From NCBI GenBank assembly GCA_025403435.1, contig CM046351.1:26625730-26689729 (forward strand): 64,000 bases of DNA. Direction: 5' to 3'. Source of the DNA: Artocarpus heterophyllus (taxonomy: Eukaryota; Streptophyta; Magnoliopsida; Rosales; Moraceae). A program made the translations under genes and the position numbers. Positions 23,440 to 34,860 of this stretch are shown here, in pieces (within the stretch, counting starts at the first letter, position 1; each line of letters opens with the position of its first letter). The notes under the pieces are model-generated. The model ran no database searches, was not told the DNA's origin, and saw only the letters and a list, made by a program, of their open reading frames with translations.

Positions 23440-25455
23440 TGTTGGAAACAAAGTGCGCAGCGGAATTTTTTTTAAAATTTTTCATCAGAGTAATTTCCAA
23501 AACACAAGTTTGACATGTTATATGTATAAATTAAACAGATCTTACTAACCTCAGTGTGCCGAAGAACCTCCGCGACCTGTGTAGAGAAGTAACGTTCCAG
23601 AAGAGCCTCAACCAACTGGTCTTCTTTGCTATTCTCTATCCACAACCGGAGTGAGTGTGGGCTCACACGTATAGCTCTTCCACCGGTGACTCTCCTTCCA
23701 ACCAACAGAGAGAACCCAAAGCTAGTGTTCGTGATTTGTGAACAAAAGCTCTCAGGAAGTTTTCAAAGGCTCCCTCGAAGAGTATCACTCTTAATCTCTC
23801 AAATTGATATGAGTAAATCATTAGACTCACTCCCTTTTTATACCTATTGGTCCTAGGGTCAGTCCATATCAGATTAGGTCTCAAAAAATCGAAACAAAAT
23901 CAAGTTTGGATCAATATCTGATAAGATATGCGTGAAAACGCGTAATCTTAACTGTCGTCAGTCGGCAGGCTGAACTTTCTGATAGGCAGGCTGAACAGGC
24001 CAGTTCGGCAGGCTGAACTATCGAGAAAAAATCTCCGCGAATCTTTTATTTTCCACCCGAGATTCTAAAGGATAAAGTCTCAGTTTTGATTCAAGTAGCC
24101 CAATAGAAAAGATATCTGATCAAAACAAACTTTATCAAGATAATCTCTAAGAAAATAAATCAATTCACAATAATTCTACAAGTTTATCTTGTTCTAATTG
24201 TCCAAAATTAAAACAACCGATAAACAGACAAGAATTACCCGAACGCAATAATTCAACAAGTTCATCTTGAACTAATTTTCTTACATAATTAATTCAACCG
24301 ATAAACAGACATGAATTATTTGATTCTTATAAATTTTAAACCAATCTGATAAATCCGACATAAGTCACCAATTATTGGAAAAGCACGCCGTGTCGTTACA
24401 GGATTTTGTGAGCTAGCAAAGGGGACCAAAATGGACCTATAAAGTTCAAGCTCATGATAATTATGAAACCCAATATCCCAGATATACATTTCACAATTAT
24501 CAACTCCAACGCTACTCCACTAAAAGCTTGGAGCTGCACTCTCGAACTTTATAGAATTACGAAGCTCGTGTAGCTAAGTCTCCATGACATATCATAGTGT
24601 ATCGCATCCCCATATGATCATCCATAATCGGCTTAAGAACAAGTTCTGTCTTACCTTCCCGATTATTTTTATCTTACATTCCATTGTCTCACCATTAGAA
24701 AACTTACCATCCAAAGATAGTATACCATTCGGTTACACCTATGTATCCAAATGGTTGAGCGCTCCAGTTTTCCAATTACAGGACAACGCATATAAGAGGA
24801 TATCATTACTCCTAAAGAGGAGCTATGGATTCCATACCTATGAATAACAAGTCTACGTTATCAAGAGTCATGCCTCCAACGTACCGGCGTGCATGCCACT
24901 ATAGAGATGTGGGAGTCACCCATTGGTACATCAAAAGACACAAGTCGAGACAACGGGCGTATTATTCATCTCAGGATTAAGATACAATACAAATGATTGT
25001 CTAAAGTGAATCGATTTGCCAAGACAGAATTATTAATCCAAATCAATTCACTTTATGTCCCGATCCAACACATCGTCAACTATGACAACGCGCCAATGTT
25101 TCTATTCACGGAGTCCAACTTCGATGGCCAAGACAAACCATCTCCCAAAAGGGATATAGACAACATAACAATCTTTACATGAATAAAGCGCCCAACTTTA
25201 TTCCCTCGATTGTGGATCATATGTTTTAGACCGTCACCCTAAGAATTGTGTCTTCCGCATAATCATCCCATCATATGCCCAATTCTTAGGGTTTAGACTG
25301 ACAGTCTCAGACTACTGTTTGCTTATCATACATTCAACAAATATGAACGTAAAGAGGACAATATTTGGTATATATAAATGAATAAATTCTTTATTGATAA
25401 AAATGTCTCCAAAAACGTATTACATTTTTACTCCTTAGAGCATACATGTCTAACA
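23440..25455 (-). repeat. 3' LTR of inner copia, full length (2016 bp)
   Basis: It is bounded by the target copy GAGAC on the left and the polypurine complement ATCTCCCACT on the right. It contains a palindrome array at about 23955-24030, the complement of the CCAAT and TATA signals near 23840-23855, and an internal tandem duplication around 24165-24310. Confidence 0.9.
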
Positions 25456-25469
25456 ATCTCCCACTTGCA

Positions 25470-28400
25470 CTAAGTGAGTAAATACTGCAAATTTCGCATC
25501 CCCATAGCTTCCACATGCCTCTCGAAGACTCTCCCAGTAAGTGTCTTCGTGAATGGATCAACTAAATTGTCCTCTGACGCGATCTTGCACACCGTGACAT
25601 GCCCGCTCTCAACGAAGTCCTTTATCACATGATACTTTCGATCAATATGCTTACTCTTCTTGTGAAATCTTGGTTCCTTAGCATTAGCTACCGCCGCACT
25701 GTTATCACAGTACAGTGATACCGCCTTATCCATACCAAGAACTACCTCAAGATCCCCAAGGAACTTGCGGAGCCACACTGCTTCTTTCGAAGCATCACTA
25801 GCCGCCACATACTCGGCCTCCATCGTTGAATCCGAAGTGCAATCTTGCTTTGCACTTCTCTAACTGATGGCACCGCCACCTAGAGTAAACACAAAACCCG
25901 AAGTTGATTTCCTAGAATCCAAGCAGGATTGAAAATCTGAATCAGTGTATCTTAGAGGAGTTAAATCCTCACTCGAATACACAAGCATATACCCTCGAGT
26001 CCTTTTCAGGTACTTGAAAATATGCTTTACCACAACCCAATGGTTCGGTCCTGGATCTGCCTGAAATCGACTTACAATCTCGACCGCATAGCTAATATCC
26101 GGTCGAGTGCAAAGCATGGCATACAAGAGACTACCCACTGCAGAAGCATAAGGTACCTTCTTAATGTATTCTCTTTCTTCATAAGACTTTGGAGAGTCTT
26201 TCTTAGAAAGAGTAATTCTACACCTAGATGGTTGCCCACCTTTCTTGGAATCCTGCATTGCAAACCTCTTGAGAATTTTATTTATGTACCCGGCCTGTGA
26301 CAAAGCTATCATTTTGTTCTTCCTATCCCGAAAGATCTGGATACCGAGAACAAAATTAGCTTTACCTAAGTCCTTCATGTCAAACTACTTGGTCAACCAT
26401 AATTTGACCGATGACAATGCCCTAATGTCATTGCCAATTAGCAGAAAGTCATCTACATAGAGTAGTAGAAAAACTACCTTCCCATTCTTAATGTGTTTGT
26501 AAACACATGCTTCATCCACATTTTGTGAGAACCCATAAGTCTTGATCACTTGATCAAATCTTATGTTCCAAGAACGAGAAGCCTGCTTAAGTCCATAAAT
26601 TGACTTTAGCAGCTTACAAACCTTACCCTCTTGACCCGCGACCTTGAACCCGTCTGGTTATTCCATATAAATGGAGTCATCAAGATAGCCATTCAAAAAA
26701 GCCGTCTTGACATCAATCTGCCAAATCTCGTAGTCGAGAGCGGAAACTATGGACAAGAGAATCCGGATGGACTTAAGCATGGCTACAGGCGAAAAGGTTT
26801 CCTCATAATCGATTCCTTCCTTTTGCGTATAACCCTTAGCTATCAGTCTAGCCTTAAAGGTTTTGACCTTTCCATCCACTCCTCTTTTCCTCTTGTAGAT
26901 TCATTTACACCCTATGGGTTTTACCCCTTCGGGAAGATCCACAAGCTCTTAGACCCGATTAGTCTCCATAGACTTCATCTCTATGTTCATGGCCTCTGTC
27001 TAGAGTCTTGAATCAACATCCTCCATAGCTTCTGCGTAAGTATAAGGATCCTTATCATGTTCATCTGGTTCAGCCAAAAAGACTTCCCCATTGAACATAT
27101 ACCTCTCAGGTTGACGCCCGATCCTCCCACTACGCCGAAGCCCCTGAGGTTGTTGTTCAGGTTTGTTTAGTTTTTCTACACTGATCGGAATGGTTTCATT
27201 CGGAACCTCCAGAGTAAACGGATCACCCCTCAACTCCTCAAGCACCACTTTGCTTCGAGGTTTAAAGTCGTTCATGTAACTTTCCTCAAGGAAAATTGCA
27301 TTAGTTGAAACCACGGCTTTATTTTCCTTTGGGTTATAAAAATAACCCCCTTTAGTCCCTTTTGGATATCCTACAAACACGCAAACTTCTGAACGTGCTT
27401 CCAACTTATTCGGATCCTTAAACAGGACATGAGCTGGACATCCCCATATGCAAATATGGTTTAAGGATGTCTTCCATCTTATCCACAACTCGTGAGGAGT
27501 TTTAGGGACTGATTTTAAAGGCACATTGTTCAAAAGATAACATGCGCTTTGTAGTGCATATCCCCAAAAGGATAAAGGCAATGATGAATAACTCATCATG
27601 GACCGAATCATGTCCAACAAAGTCCTATTCCTTCTCTCCGCTATGCCATTCTGCTGCGGAGTGCCCGGCGCAGTCAAATGGGATAAAATCCCATTCTTTA
27701 ACAAGTGTCCCAAGAACTCATCAGAAAGGTATTCCCCACCTCGATCAGATCAAAGTGCCTTTATGGGTTTACCCAATTGCTTTTCCACTTCAGCCCGAAA
27801 CTCCCTGAACTTATCATAAGTTTCGCTTTTGTGGTGCATCAGGTACACATACCCATATCTTGAGTAATCTTCAATAAAAGTGATGAAGTACTCATACCCT
27901 CCTCGTGCCCGGATGTTCGTCGGTCCGCAAACATCACTATGCACAAGTTCTAGAACCCCTTCGGCCCTATTGCCCTTAGACCCGTATGGTCTTTTGGTCA
28001 TTTTACCCTCCAAACAAGACTCACATTGAGGTATAGATTCCACCTTTAAGTGACTTAAAGGTCCATCCCTTACCAACCTTTGAATCCTATTCAGGTTAAT
28101 ATGGCCAAGGCACAAATGCCAAAGATAAGTCTTATTGGAGTCAGAAGTTTTAAGTCTTTTTGAGTCATTATCATTTATCTCAGCATTAAGCAATAGGTCC
28201 ATCTTAGGTTTGATAAAATATAGATTATTTTGCATCCATCCAGAACAGATAAAAGATTTGTTTGTACAAATCAACACTTTTTCATTAAAAGATACCACGT
28301 AGGAGTCTTTAAATAAAGAAGATACAGAAATTAAATTCCTTTTAAATTTAGGAACATAAAAACAGTCTCGCAAAATTAAACTCCTATAATTATCAAAATA

Positions 28401-29422
28401 AAGATGGACATCTCCCACTGCTTCCGCTGAGACCAAGGATCCATCGCCCATCCGAAGCGTTAAGTCTTCACGAAGTAGACTTCTCGTTTCTTTGAATCCC
28501 TGTAGAGAAACATAAATATGATTAGTTGCACCGGAATCTATGACCCAAATGTCACTGGATTCCTCAACCAAACAAGTTTCTAAATATAGAAGATCACACC
28601 TACCTCCCTTGGAAAGGAAGTCCTTGCAATGCTTCTTTATATGCCCGACCTTACCACAAAAGAAGCACTTAAGCTTCTTTGGGTTCTTCTTCTTCTTCTT
28701 CTTGCTCTTGGTAGCAACAGGAATAGAAGACTTACCACTCTTGGCCCGTTGCTTCTTTCCATTCCCAGAGTTAGGATTGGAACCAGAAGCAGCTACCATA
28801 TTGGCCTCTCCACCAGCAGGAGACTCCCTGATCAGCAGTTCAAACTCCTGTAACTGTTTCATCAGTTCTGTTAAGGTCATATCCCGTCTATTGCTTAATT
28901 AAAAGTAGCTCTAAACGGAATAAATTCCTTAGACAGAGTCTCAAAGACCATAGTCATCTGAGTTTCAGCATCGATGTCGGCTCCATTGGTTTGAGCCTCA
29001 GCGAGGTAACCCATGACCAACATCATATGCTCCTTTATAGATGTCCCCGGTCTCTGTCTACAGTTTAAGAGTTTCCGAAGCGCCCCTTGCCGCTTTGTTA
29101 TGGCTTGGCCTCCAAACATGTCCTCAAGATTATCCAAGATCTACTTCGCAGTCTCATAATCCTGATGTTGAGCTTGCAGCACATTGTTCATGCTAGCCAT
29201 AACATAGCAGCGGGCCTGATCATTAGCATCTTTCCAGTGATCGTACGCTTGGAATTGCTCATTACTTGAGTCTCCCGTAGGCTCAGGAGGACAAGGAGTT
29301 GTCAATACATATTTCAGTTTCTCAAAGGAAAGGACGATGTCCAGGTTTCGTTTCCAATCATTATAGTTCTCATCGGTTAATTGGTTTTTGTCAAGTATCG
29401 ATGATAAAGCGTTTTTAGACAT
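25470..29422 (-). pseudogene. Inner copia gag-pol polyprotein, broken
   Basis: Read on the minus strand. Gag starts at ATG 29422 (MSKNALSSILDKNQL), and a TAG follows ETAK at about 29140. One base is missing at about 28897, shifting frame. The knuckle CFFCGKVGHIKKHC (about 28625-28670), the protease VIDSGATNH (about 28510-28540), the integrase zinc region HLCLGHIN and core up to KPIKAL, then a TGA (27750), are clear. Reverse transcriptase has a YVDD box (about 26460), and RNase H ends at the tail YLLT. At least eight single-codon stops are C-to-T or G-to-A changes relative to the outer copy: CGA to TGA at 27750, TGG to stop at about 26999, 26944, 26900 and 25860, and Gln to stop at about 26656 and 26390. 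Confidence 0.9.
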
Positions 29423-31028
29423 TTTCAATCTACAATAAAGAATCATATACCAAACATAAGCAAACATATATAATAATTTAGTAAGATAACACAATCATGT
29501 AAAATTATACAAATGTGTTTATGTGTCAAAACCTTGAAAATATCACAACCTTACAACGATAATTCCCAACTCAGAATTCAACAAGCTCCTAGGGGAGTCA
29601 TGCCAAATTCAATTAGGAACACGGATCCCCTCCTGATTAATATATGCCTTCCAGGACCCGTATGATCCAGCATATACTAATAATCGTTTCTTTGGCCATT
29701 AATTTTATTAACAGAGCTCCTAGGGGAGGTTAATAATAAAATTAACGTGAGTGTTTAACCACCATTTCAATATTTTATTCATGATTTATAATCACCACCT
29801 AGGGGTGTGCAACCATAAATCATACTAAAATACCTTATCCTTTCAGAGATCCAATCTGGTACATGATAGAAATCCCTTCCTAGGGGTCAAGACCACCATG
29901 TTCTTCCTATGGACCAACGATGGAGGCCTTAGGTTCTCTCTTCGAAAACCTTCTCCCACTCAATCTTTTGAAGTCAAGGTTTTATTTTAAAATTATGCAT
30001 GAACAATTTTAATATGAGCAGCATTCCCTATTCTATATGGCATGTTATCAATATACATGGTAAATCATATTATAATGCAGACAATCAAAGCAATCAAGCA
30101 AAGCTACAAGCATAATAATAATAATAACCGTAATATTATGGTTCCACCCTAGAGAATAGAAAAATAAGATTACAAGAGAATAATCGAGACATTTATTGAT
30201 TCTTCATCCTTGAATCCTTAAGCTGTATCCTTCTTCATGTAATATCCATCTTCAAGTCTTCAATCCCGTATGAATCGAACACTTCATATTTCCAGTCATA
30301 TCCAAATGTAATGTTTCTCAGAATCGTCCCAAAAATAAAATTAAAACTGCATTGAAAAAATTGCACCTTTTCTGGACACCTGGCAGCTTTCGGTCGGCAG
30401 ACCGATCTGGAGCCTGCCGGCAGAGCACCAAAATTTCTGCCCCACTGTCGGCTTGCCGGACCGTACGTCCGGCCTGCCGACTTGTGACCTTCGGCCTGCC
30501 GAATTGTGAGGTCCGGCATGCCGACCGAGCAGAAGAAACCTTAATCCAGAAAATACAATTTTAATGCAATTCATCAATTTTATTTTCAACAATTCAAAAA
30601 CATAAAATTAGAGACTCAGGAAATACCTGGGTGTGCCCTCATCAATCTTTAAGATCCGACTTCTCGTTTCGTCTTCTCCGAATAATTATTTAATTACAAA
30701 ATTCTTATAAATTTAAAAATTAAATAACAATTCCTAGACGGAGATGATAGTCCGCCATCTATTTACATGAAAAACCTAGATACACATTCTAACCTCTAAG
30801 GATCCATAACCGGTATTAATTAATTAATAAATAATTAAACAACAATTTAATCAACCATAATTAATTAATAAACATTCACCATATAATCCATGACAACATT
30901 TATATATTATATAGAAACCTAGAGTGCCATCTCTCTATAAAATTCACTTCAAGCATAGGAGAGACTAAGATCACAAAATTTATGCATATAACATAATCAC
31001 AAACTTGTAAATTTATGTAAAAACCTGG
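29423..31028 (-). other. 5' leader of inner copia element
   Basis: About 1.6 kb of non-coding sequence lies between primer site and gag start, collinear with 33228-34860 in inverse orientation. It holds the palindrome array at 30388-30530. Open frames here (for example 30235-30592) are the array read as protein. Confidence 0.75.
30388..30530 (-). repeat. Palindrome array in the inner copia leader
   Basis: About six units of the TTCGGCCTGCCGAA type lie between GTCGGCAGACCGAT and GGCATGCCGACC. The element-sense orientation (AG centre) agrees with the array at 33712-33898, but the unit number and individual units differ. Confidence 0.8.
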
Positions 31029-31040
31029 GCTCCGATACCA
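31029..31040 (-). other. Primer-binding site of inner copia
   Basis: The minus strand reads TGGTATCGGAGC three bases inside the 5' LTR. It differs from the initiator tRNA-Met complement TGGTATCAGAGC at one base. Confidence 0.8.
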
Positions 31041-31042
31041 AT

Positions 31043-31954
31043 TGTTGGAAACAAAGTGCGCAGCGGAATTTTTTTAAAATTTTTTCATCAGTGTAATTTC
31101 CAAAACACAAGTTTGACATGATATATGTATAAATTAAACAGATCTTACTAACCTCAGTGTGTCGAAGAACCTCCGCGACCTGTGTAGAGAAGTAACGTTC
31201 CAGAAGAGCCTCAACCAACTGGTCTTCTTTGCTATTCTCTATCCACAACCGGAGTGAGTGTGGGCTCACACGTACAGCTCTTCCACCAGTGACTCTCCTT
31301 CCAACCAATAGGGAGAACCCAAAGCTAGTGTTCGTGATTTGTGAACAAAAGCTCTCAGGGAGTTTTCAGATGCTCACTCAAAGAGTATCACTCTTAATCT
31401 CTCAAATTGATCTGAGTAAATCATTAGACTCACTCCATTTTTATACCTATTGGTCCTAGGGTCAGTCCATATCAGATTAGGTCTCAAAAAATCGAAACAG
31501 AATCAAGTTTGGATCAATATCTGATAAGATACGCATGAAAACGCGTAATCTTAACTGTCGTCGGTCGACAGGCCGAACTTTATTCCGATGGCCAATGTTT
31601 CTATTCACAGAGTCCAACTCCGATGGCCAAGACAAACCATCTCCCAAAAGGGATATAGATAACATAACAATCTTTACATGAATAAAGCGCCCAACATTAT
31701 TCCCTCGATTGCGGATCATATGTTTTAGACCGTCACCCTAAGAATTATGTCTTCCGCATAATCATCCCATCATATGCCCAATTCTTAGGGTTTAGACTGA
31801 CAGTCTCAGACTACTGTTTGCTTATCATACATTCAACAAATATGAATGTAAAGAGGACAATATTTGGTATATATATAAATGAATAAATTCTTTATTGATA
31901 AAAATGTCCAAAAATGTATTACATTTTTACTCCTTAGAGCATACATGTCTAACA
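31043..31954 (-). repeat. 5' LTR of inner copia with 1.1-kb internal deletion
   Basis: Both ends match the 3' LTR at 23440-25455, but the middle is missing. The join at about 31581-31592 connects sequence equivalent to about 23978 with that at about 25094, with a short filler (ATTCCGATGG). The 3' LTR is whole. Reverse transcription makes both LTRs alike, so the deletion happened after insertion. Confidence 0.88.
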
Positions 31955-31959
31955 GAGAC

Positions 31960-33213
31960 AATGGAACGTAAGATAAAAATAATCGGGAAGGTAAGACAAA
32001 ACTTGTCCTTAAGCCAATTATGGATGATCATATAGGGATACGATACACTATGATATGTCATGGAGACTTAGCTACACGAGCTTCGTAATTCTATAAAGTT
32101 CGAGAGTGCAGCTCTAAGCTTTTAGTGGAGTAGCGTTGGAGTTGATAATTGTGAAATATATATCTGGGATATTGGGTTTCATAATTATCATGAGCTTGAA
32201 CTTTATAGGTCCATTTTGGTCCCCTTTGCTAGCTCACAAAATCCTGTAACGACATGACGTACTTTTCCAATAATTGGTGACTTATGTCGGATTTATTAGA
32301 TTGGTTTAAAACTTGTAAGAATCAAATAATTCATGTCTGTTTATCGGTTGAATTAATTTTGTAAGAAATTAGTTCAAGATAAACTTGTTGAATTATTGTG
32401 ATTAGATAATTCTTGTCTGTTTATCGGTTGTTTTAATTTTGGACAAATTAGAACAAGATAAACTTGTAGAATTATTGTGAATTGATTTATTTTCTTAGAG
32501 ATTATCTTGATGAAGTTTGTTTTGATCAGATAACTTCTTTATTGGGTTATTTGAATCAAAACTAAGATTTTATCCTTTAGAATCTTGGGTGGAAAATAAA
32601 ATATTCACGGAGATTTTTTCTCTGGAGTTCGGCCTGCTGGATGACGTGTTCGGCTTGCCGAACTGGCCTGTTCGACCTGTCGATCAGCGGAGATAAGATT
32701 ACGCGTTTTCACGCAGATCTTATCAGATATTGATCCGAACTTGATTCTGTTTCGAGTTTTTGAGACCTAATCTGATATGGACTGACCCCAGGACCAATAG
32801 CTATAAAAAGGGAGTGAGTCTCATGATTTACTCAGATCAATAGAGATCAATTTGAGAGATTAAGAGTGATACTCTTCTAGTGAGCATCTGAAAAACTCCC
32901 TGAGAGCTTTTGTTCACAAATCACGAACACTAGCTTTGGGTTCTCTCTATTGGTTGGAAGGAGAGTCACCGGTGGAAGAGCTGTACGTGTGAGCCCACAC
33001 TCACTCCGGTTGTGGATAGAGAATAGCAAAGAAGACCAGTTGGTTGAGGCTCTTCTGGAACGTTACTTCTCTACACAGGTTGTGGAGGTTCTTTGGCACA
33101 CTGAGGTTAGTAAGATCTGTTTAATTTATACATATAACATGTCAAACTTGTGTTTTAGAAATTACTCTGATGGATTTATTTTTAAAATTCCGCTGCGCAC
33201 TTTGTTTCCAACA
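31960..33213 (+). repeat. 5' LTR of outer copia, second part
   Basis: This continues the LTR after the nested element and ends TTTCCAACA before the primer site. With 22670-23439 it totals about 2024 bp, 95 bp longer than the 3' LTR. Most of the difference is one copy of an internal tandem repeat (about 32385-32470), and the rest falls in the palindrome cluster (about 32630-32695). Confidence 0.88.
32793..32810 (+). promoter_or_regulatory. Copia LTR promoter signals (CCAAT and TATAAAAA)
   Basis: CCAATAG is followed at once by TATAAAAAGGG. The 3' LTR has the same pair at about 40331-40348, and the inner LTRs carry the complement near 23840-23855 and 31438-31455. The spacing is unusually tight for CCAAT and TATA, so only the TATA box is a firm call. 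Confidence 0.6.
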
Positions 33214-33215
33214 AT

Positions 33216-33227
33216 TGGTATCAGAGC
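33216..33227 (+). other. Primer-binding site of outer copia
   Basis: TGGTATCAGAGC is a perfect complement to the 3' end of plant initiator tRNA-Met, two bases after the LTR end. It fixes the LTR boundary. Confidence 0.92.
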
Positions 33228-34860
33228 TGAGGATTTTACATAAATTTACAAGTTTGTGATCATGTTATATGCATAAATTTTGTGATCTTAATCTCTCCTA
33301 TGCTTGAATTGAATTTTATAGAGAGATGACACTCTAGGTTTTTATATAATATATATGTTGTCATGGATTATGTGGTGAATGTTCATTAATTAATTATGGT
33401 TGATTAAATTGTTGTTTAATTATTTATTGATTAATTAATACCGGTTATGGTTCCTTAGAGGTTAGAATGTGTATCTAGATTTTTCATGTAATTAGATGGC
33501 AGACTATCATCTCCGTCTAGGAATTGTTATTTAATTTTTAATTTGTAAGAATTTTGTAATTAAATAATTATTCGGAGAAGACGGATCTAGAAGATTGATG
33601 ATGGCGCCTCCAAGTATTTCCTGAGTCTCTAATTTTATGTTTTTGAATTGTTGAAAATAAAATTGATGAATTGCATTAAAATTGTATTTTCTGGATTGAG
33701 GGTTTTCTGCTCGGTCGGCATGCCGAACCTCACAGTTCGGTAGGCCGAAGGTCACAGATCGGCAAGCTGGACATGTGGTTCGGCAGGCCGACAGTGGGGC
33801 AGAAATTTTGGTGCTTTGCCGGCAGGCCAAACTTTCACGTTCGGCTAGCCGAACCTCCATGATCGGCAGGCCGAACATCCAGATCGGCCTGCCAATCGAG
33901 AGCTGCTAGGTGTCCAGAAAAGGTGCAATTTTTTCGGTGCAGTTTTAATTTTATTTTTAAGACGATTTTGAGAAACATTAAATTTGGATTTGACCGGAAA
34001 TATGAAGTATTCGATTCATATGGGATTGAAGAATTGAAGATGGATATTACATGAAAAAGGATACAGCTTAAGGATTCAAGGATGAAGAATCGATAAATGT
34101 CTCGATTATTCTCTTGTAATCTTAGTTTTCTATTCTCTAGGGTGGAACCATAATATTACGGTTATTATTATTTTGCTTGTAGCTTTGCTTGATTGCTTTG
34201 CTTGTCTGCATTATAATATGATTTACCATGTATATTAACATGTCATATAGAATAGGGAGTGCCACTCATATTAAAATTGTTCATGCATAATTTTAAAATA
34301 AAACCTTGACTTCAAAAGATTGAGTGGGAGAAGGTTTTCGAAGAGAGGACCTAAGGCCTCCATCGTTGGTCCATAGGAAGAACATGGTGGTCCCAACCCC
34401 TAGGAAGGGATTTCTATCATGTACCAGATTGGATCTTTGAAAGGATAAGGTATTTTAGTATGATTTATGGTTGCACACCCTTAGGTGGTGATTATAAATC
34501 ATGGATAAAATATTGAAACGGTGGTTATACACTCACGTTAATTTTATTATTAACCTCCCCTAGGAGCTCTGTTAATGAAATTAATGGCCAAAGAAACGGT
34601 TATTAGTATATGCTGAATCATACGGGTCCTGGATGGCATATATTAATCAGGAGGGGATCCGTGTTCCTGATTGAATTTGGCATGACTCCCCTAGGAGCTT
34701 GTTAAATTCTGAGTTGGGAATTATCGTTGTAAGGTTGTGATATTTTCAAGGTTTTGACACATAAACACATTTGTATGATTTTACATGATTGTGTTATCTT
34801 ACTAAATTATTATATATCCTTGCTTATATTTGGTATATGATTCTTTATTGTAGATTAAAA
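33228..34860 (+). other. 5' leader of outer copia element
   Basis: This is about 1.6 kb of non-coding leader before gag. It contains the palindrome array at 33712-33898 and several CCTAGGAG-like phrases in a region (34350-34700) that is well conserved between the two copies. Confidence 0.7.
33712..33898 (+). repeat. Palindrome array in the outer copia leader
   Basis: Eight units are seen: GGTCGGCATGCCGAAC, GTTCGGTAGGCCGAAG, GATCGGCAAGCTGGAC, GTTCGGCAGGCCGACA, TGCCGGCAGGCCAAAC, GTTCGGCTAGCCGAAC, GATCGGCAGGCCGAAC and GATCGGCCTGCCAATC. Spacing is about 22-30 bp with unrelated spacers. Arms pair as TTCGGC with GCCGAA around a 2-nt centre. Confidence 0.85.

Larger units (their letters stand above)
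23440..31954 (-). mobile_element. Inner Ty1/copia retrotransposon, same family, opposite strand
   Basis: It sits in the 5' LTR of the outer element. Boundaries are exact: GAGAC at 23435-23439 and again at 31955-31959. Termini are TGTTGGAAAC (plus strand, low end) and TCTAACA (high end). On the minus strand the order is 5' LTR (31954-31043, internally deleted), primer site, leader, gag-pol (29422-25470), polypurine tract and 3' LTR (25455-23440). It shares LTR, leader and coding sequence with the outer copy and must have inserted after it. Coding capacity is lost through stops and a frameshift. Confidence 0.92.

Noticed and set aside
30235..30592. Open frames over the copia leader array on both strands
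   Set aside because: They arise from the GC-rich palindrome units. The matching frames in the other copia copy are not conserved.
33712..33898. CRISPR-like array of repeats and spacers
   Set aside because: Units are short and variable inverted repeats in eukaryotic retrotransposon DNA. There are no cas genes, and spacers are not of constant length.
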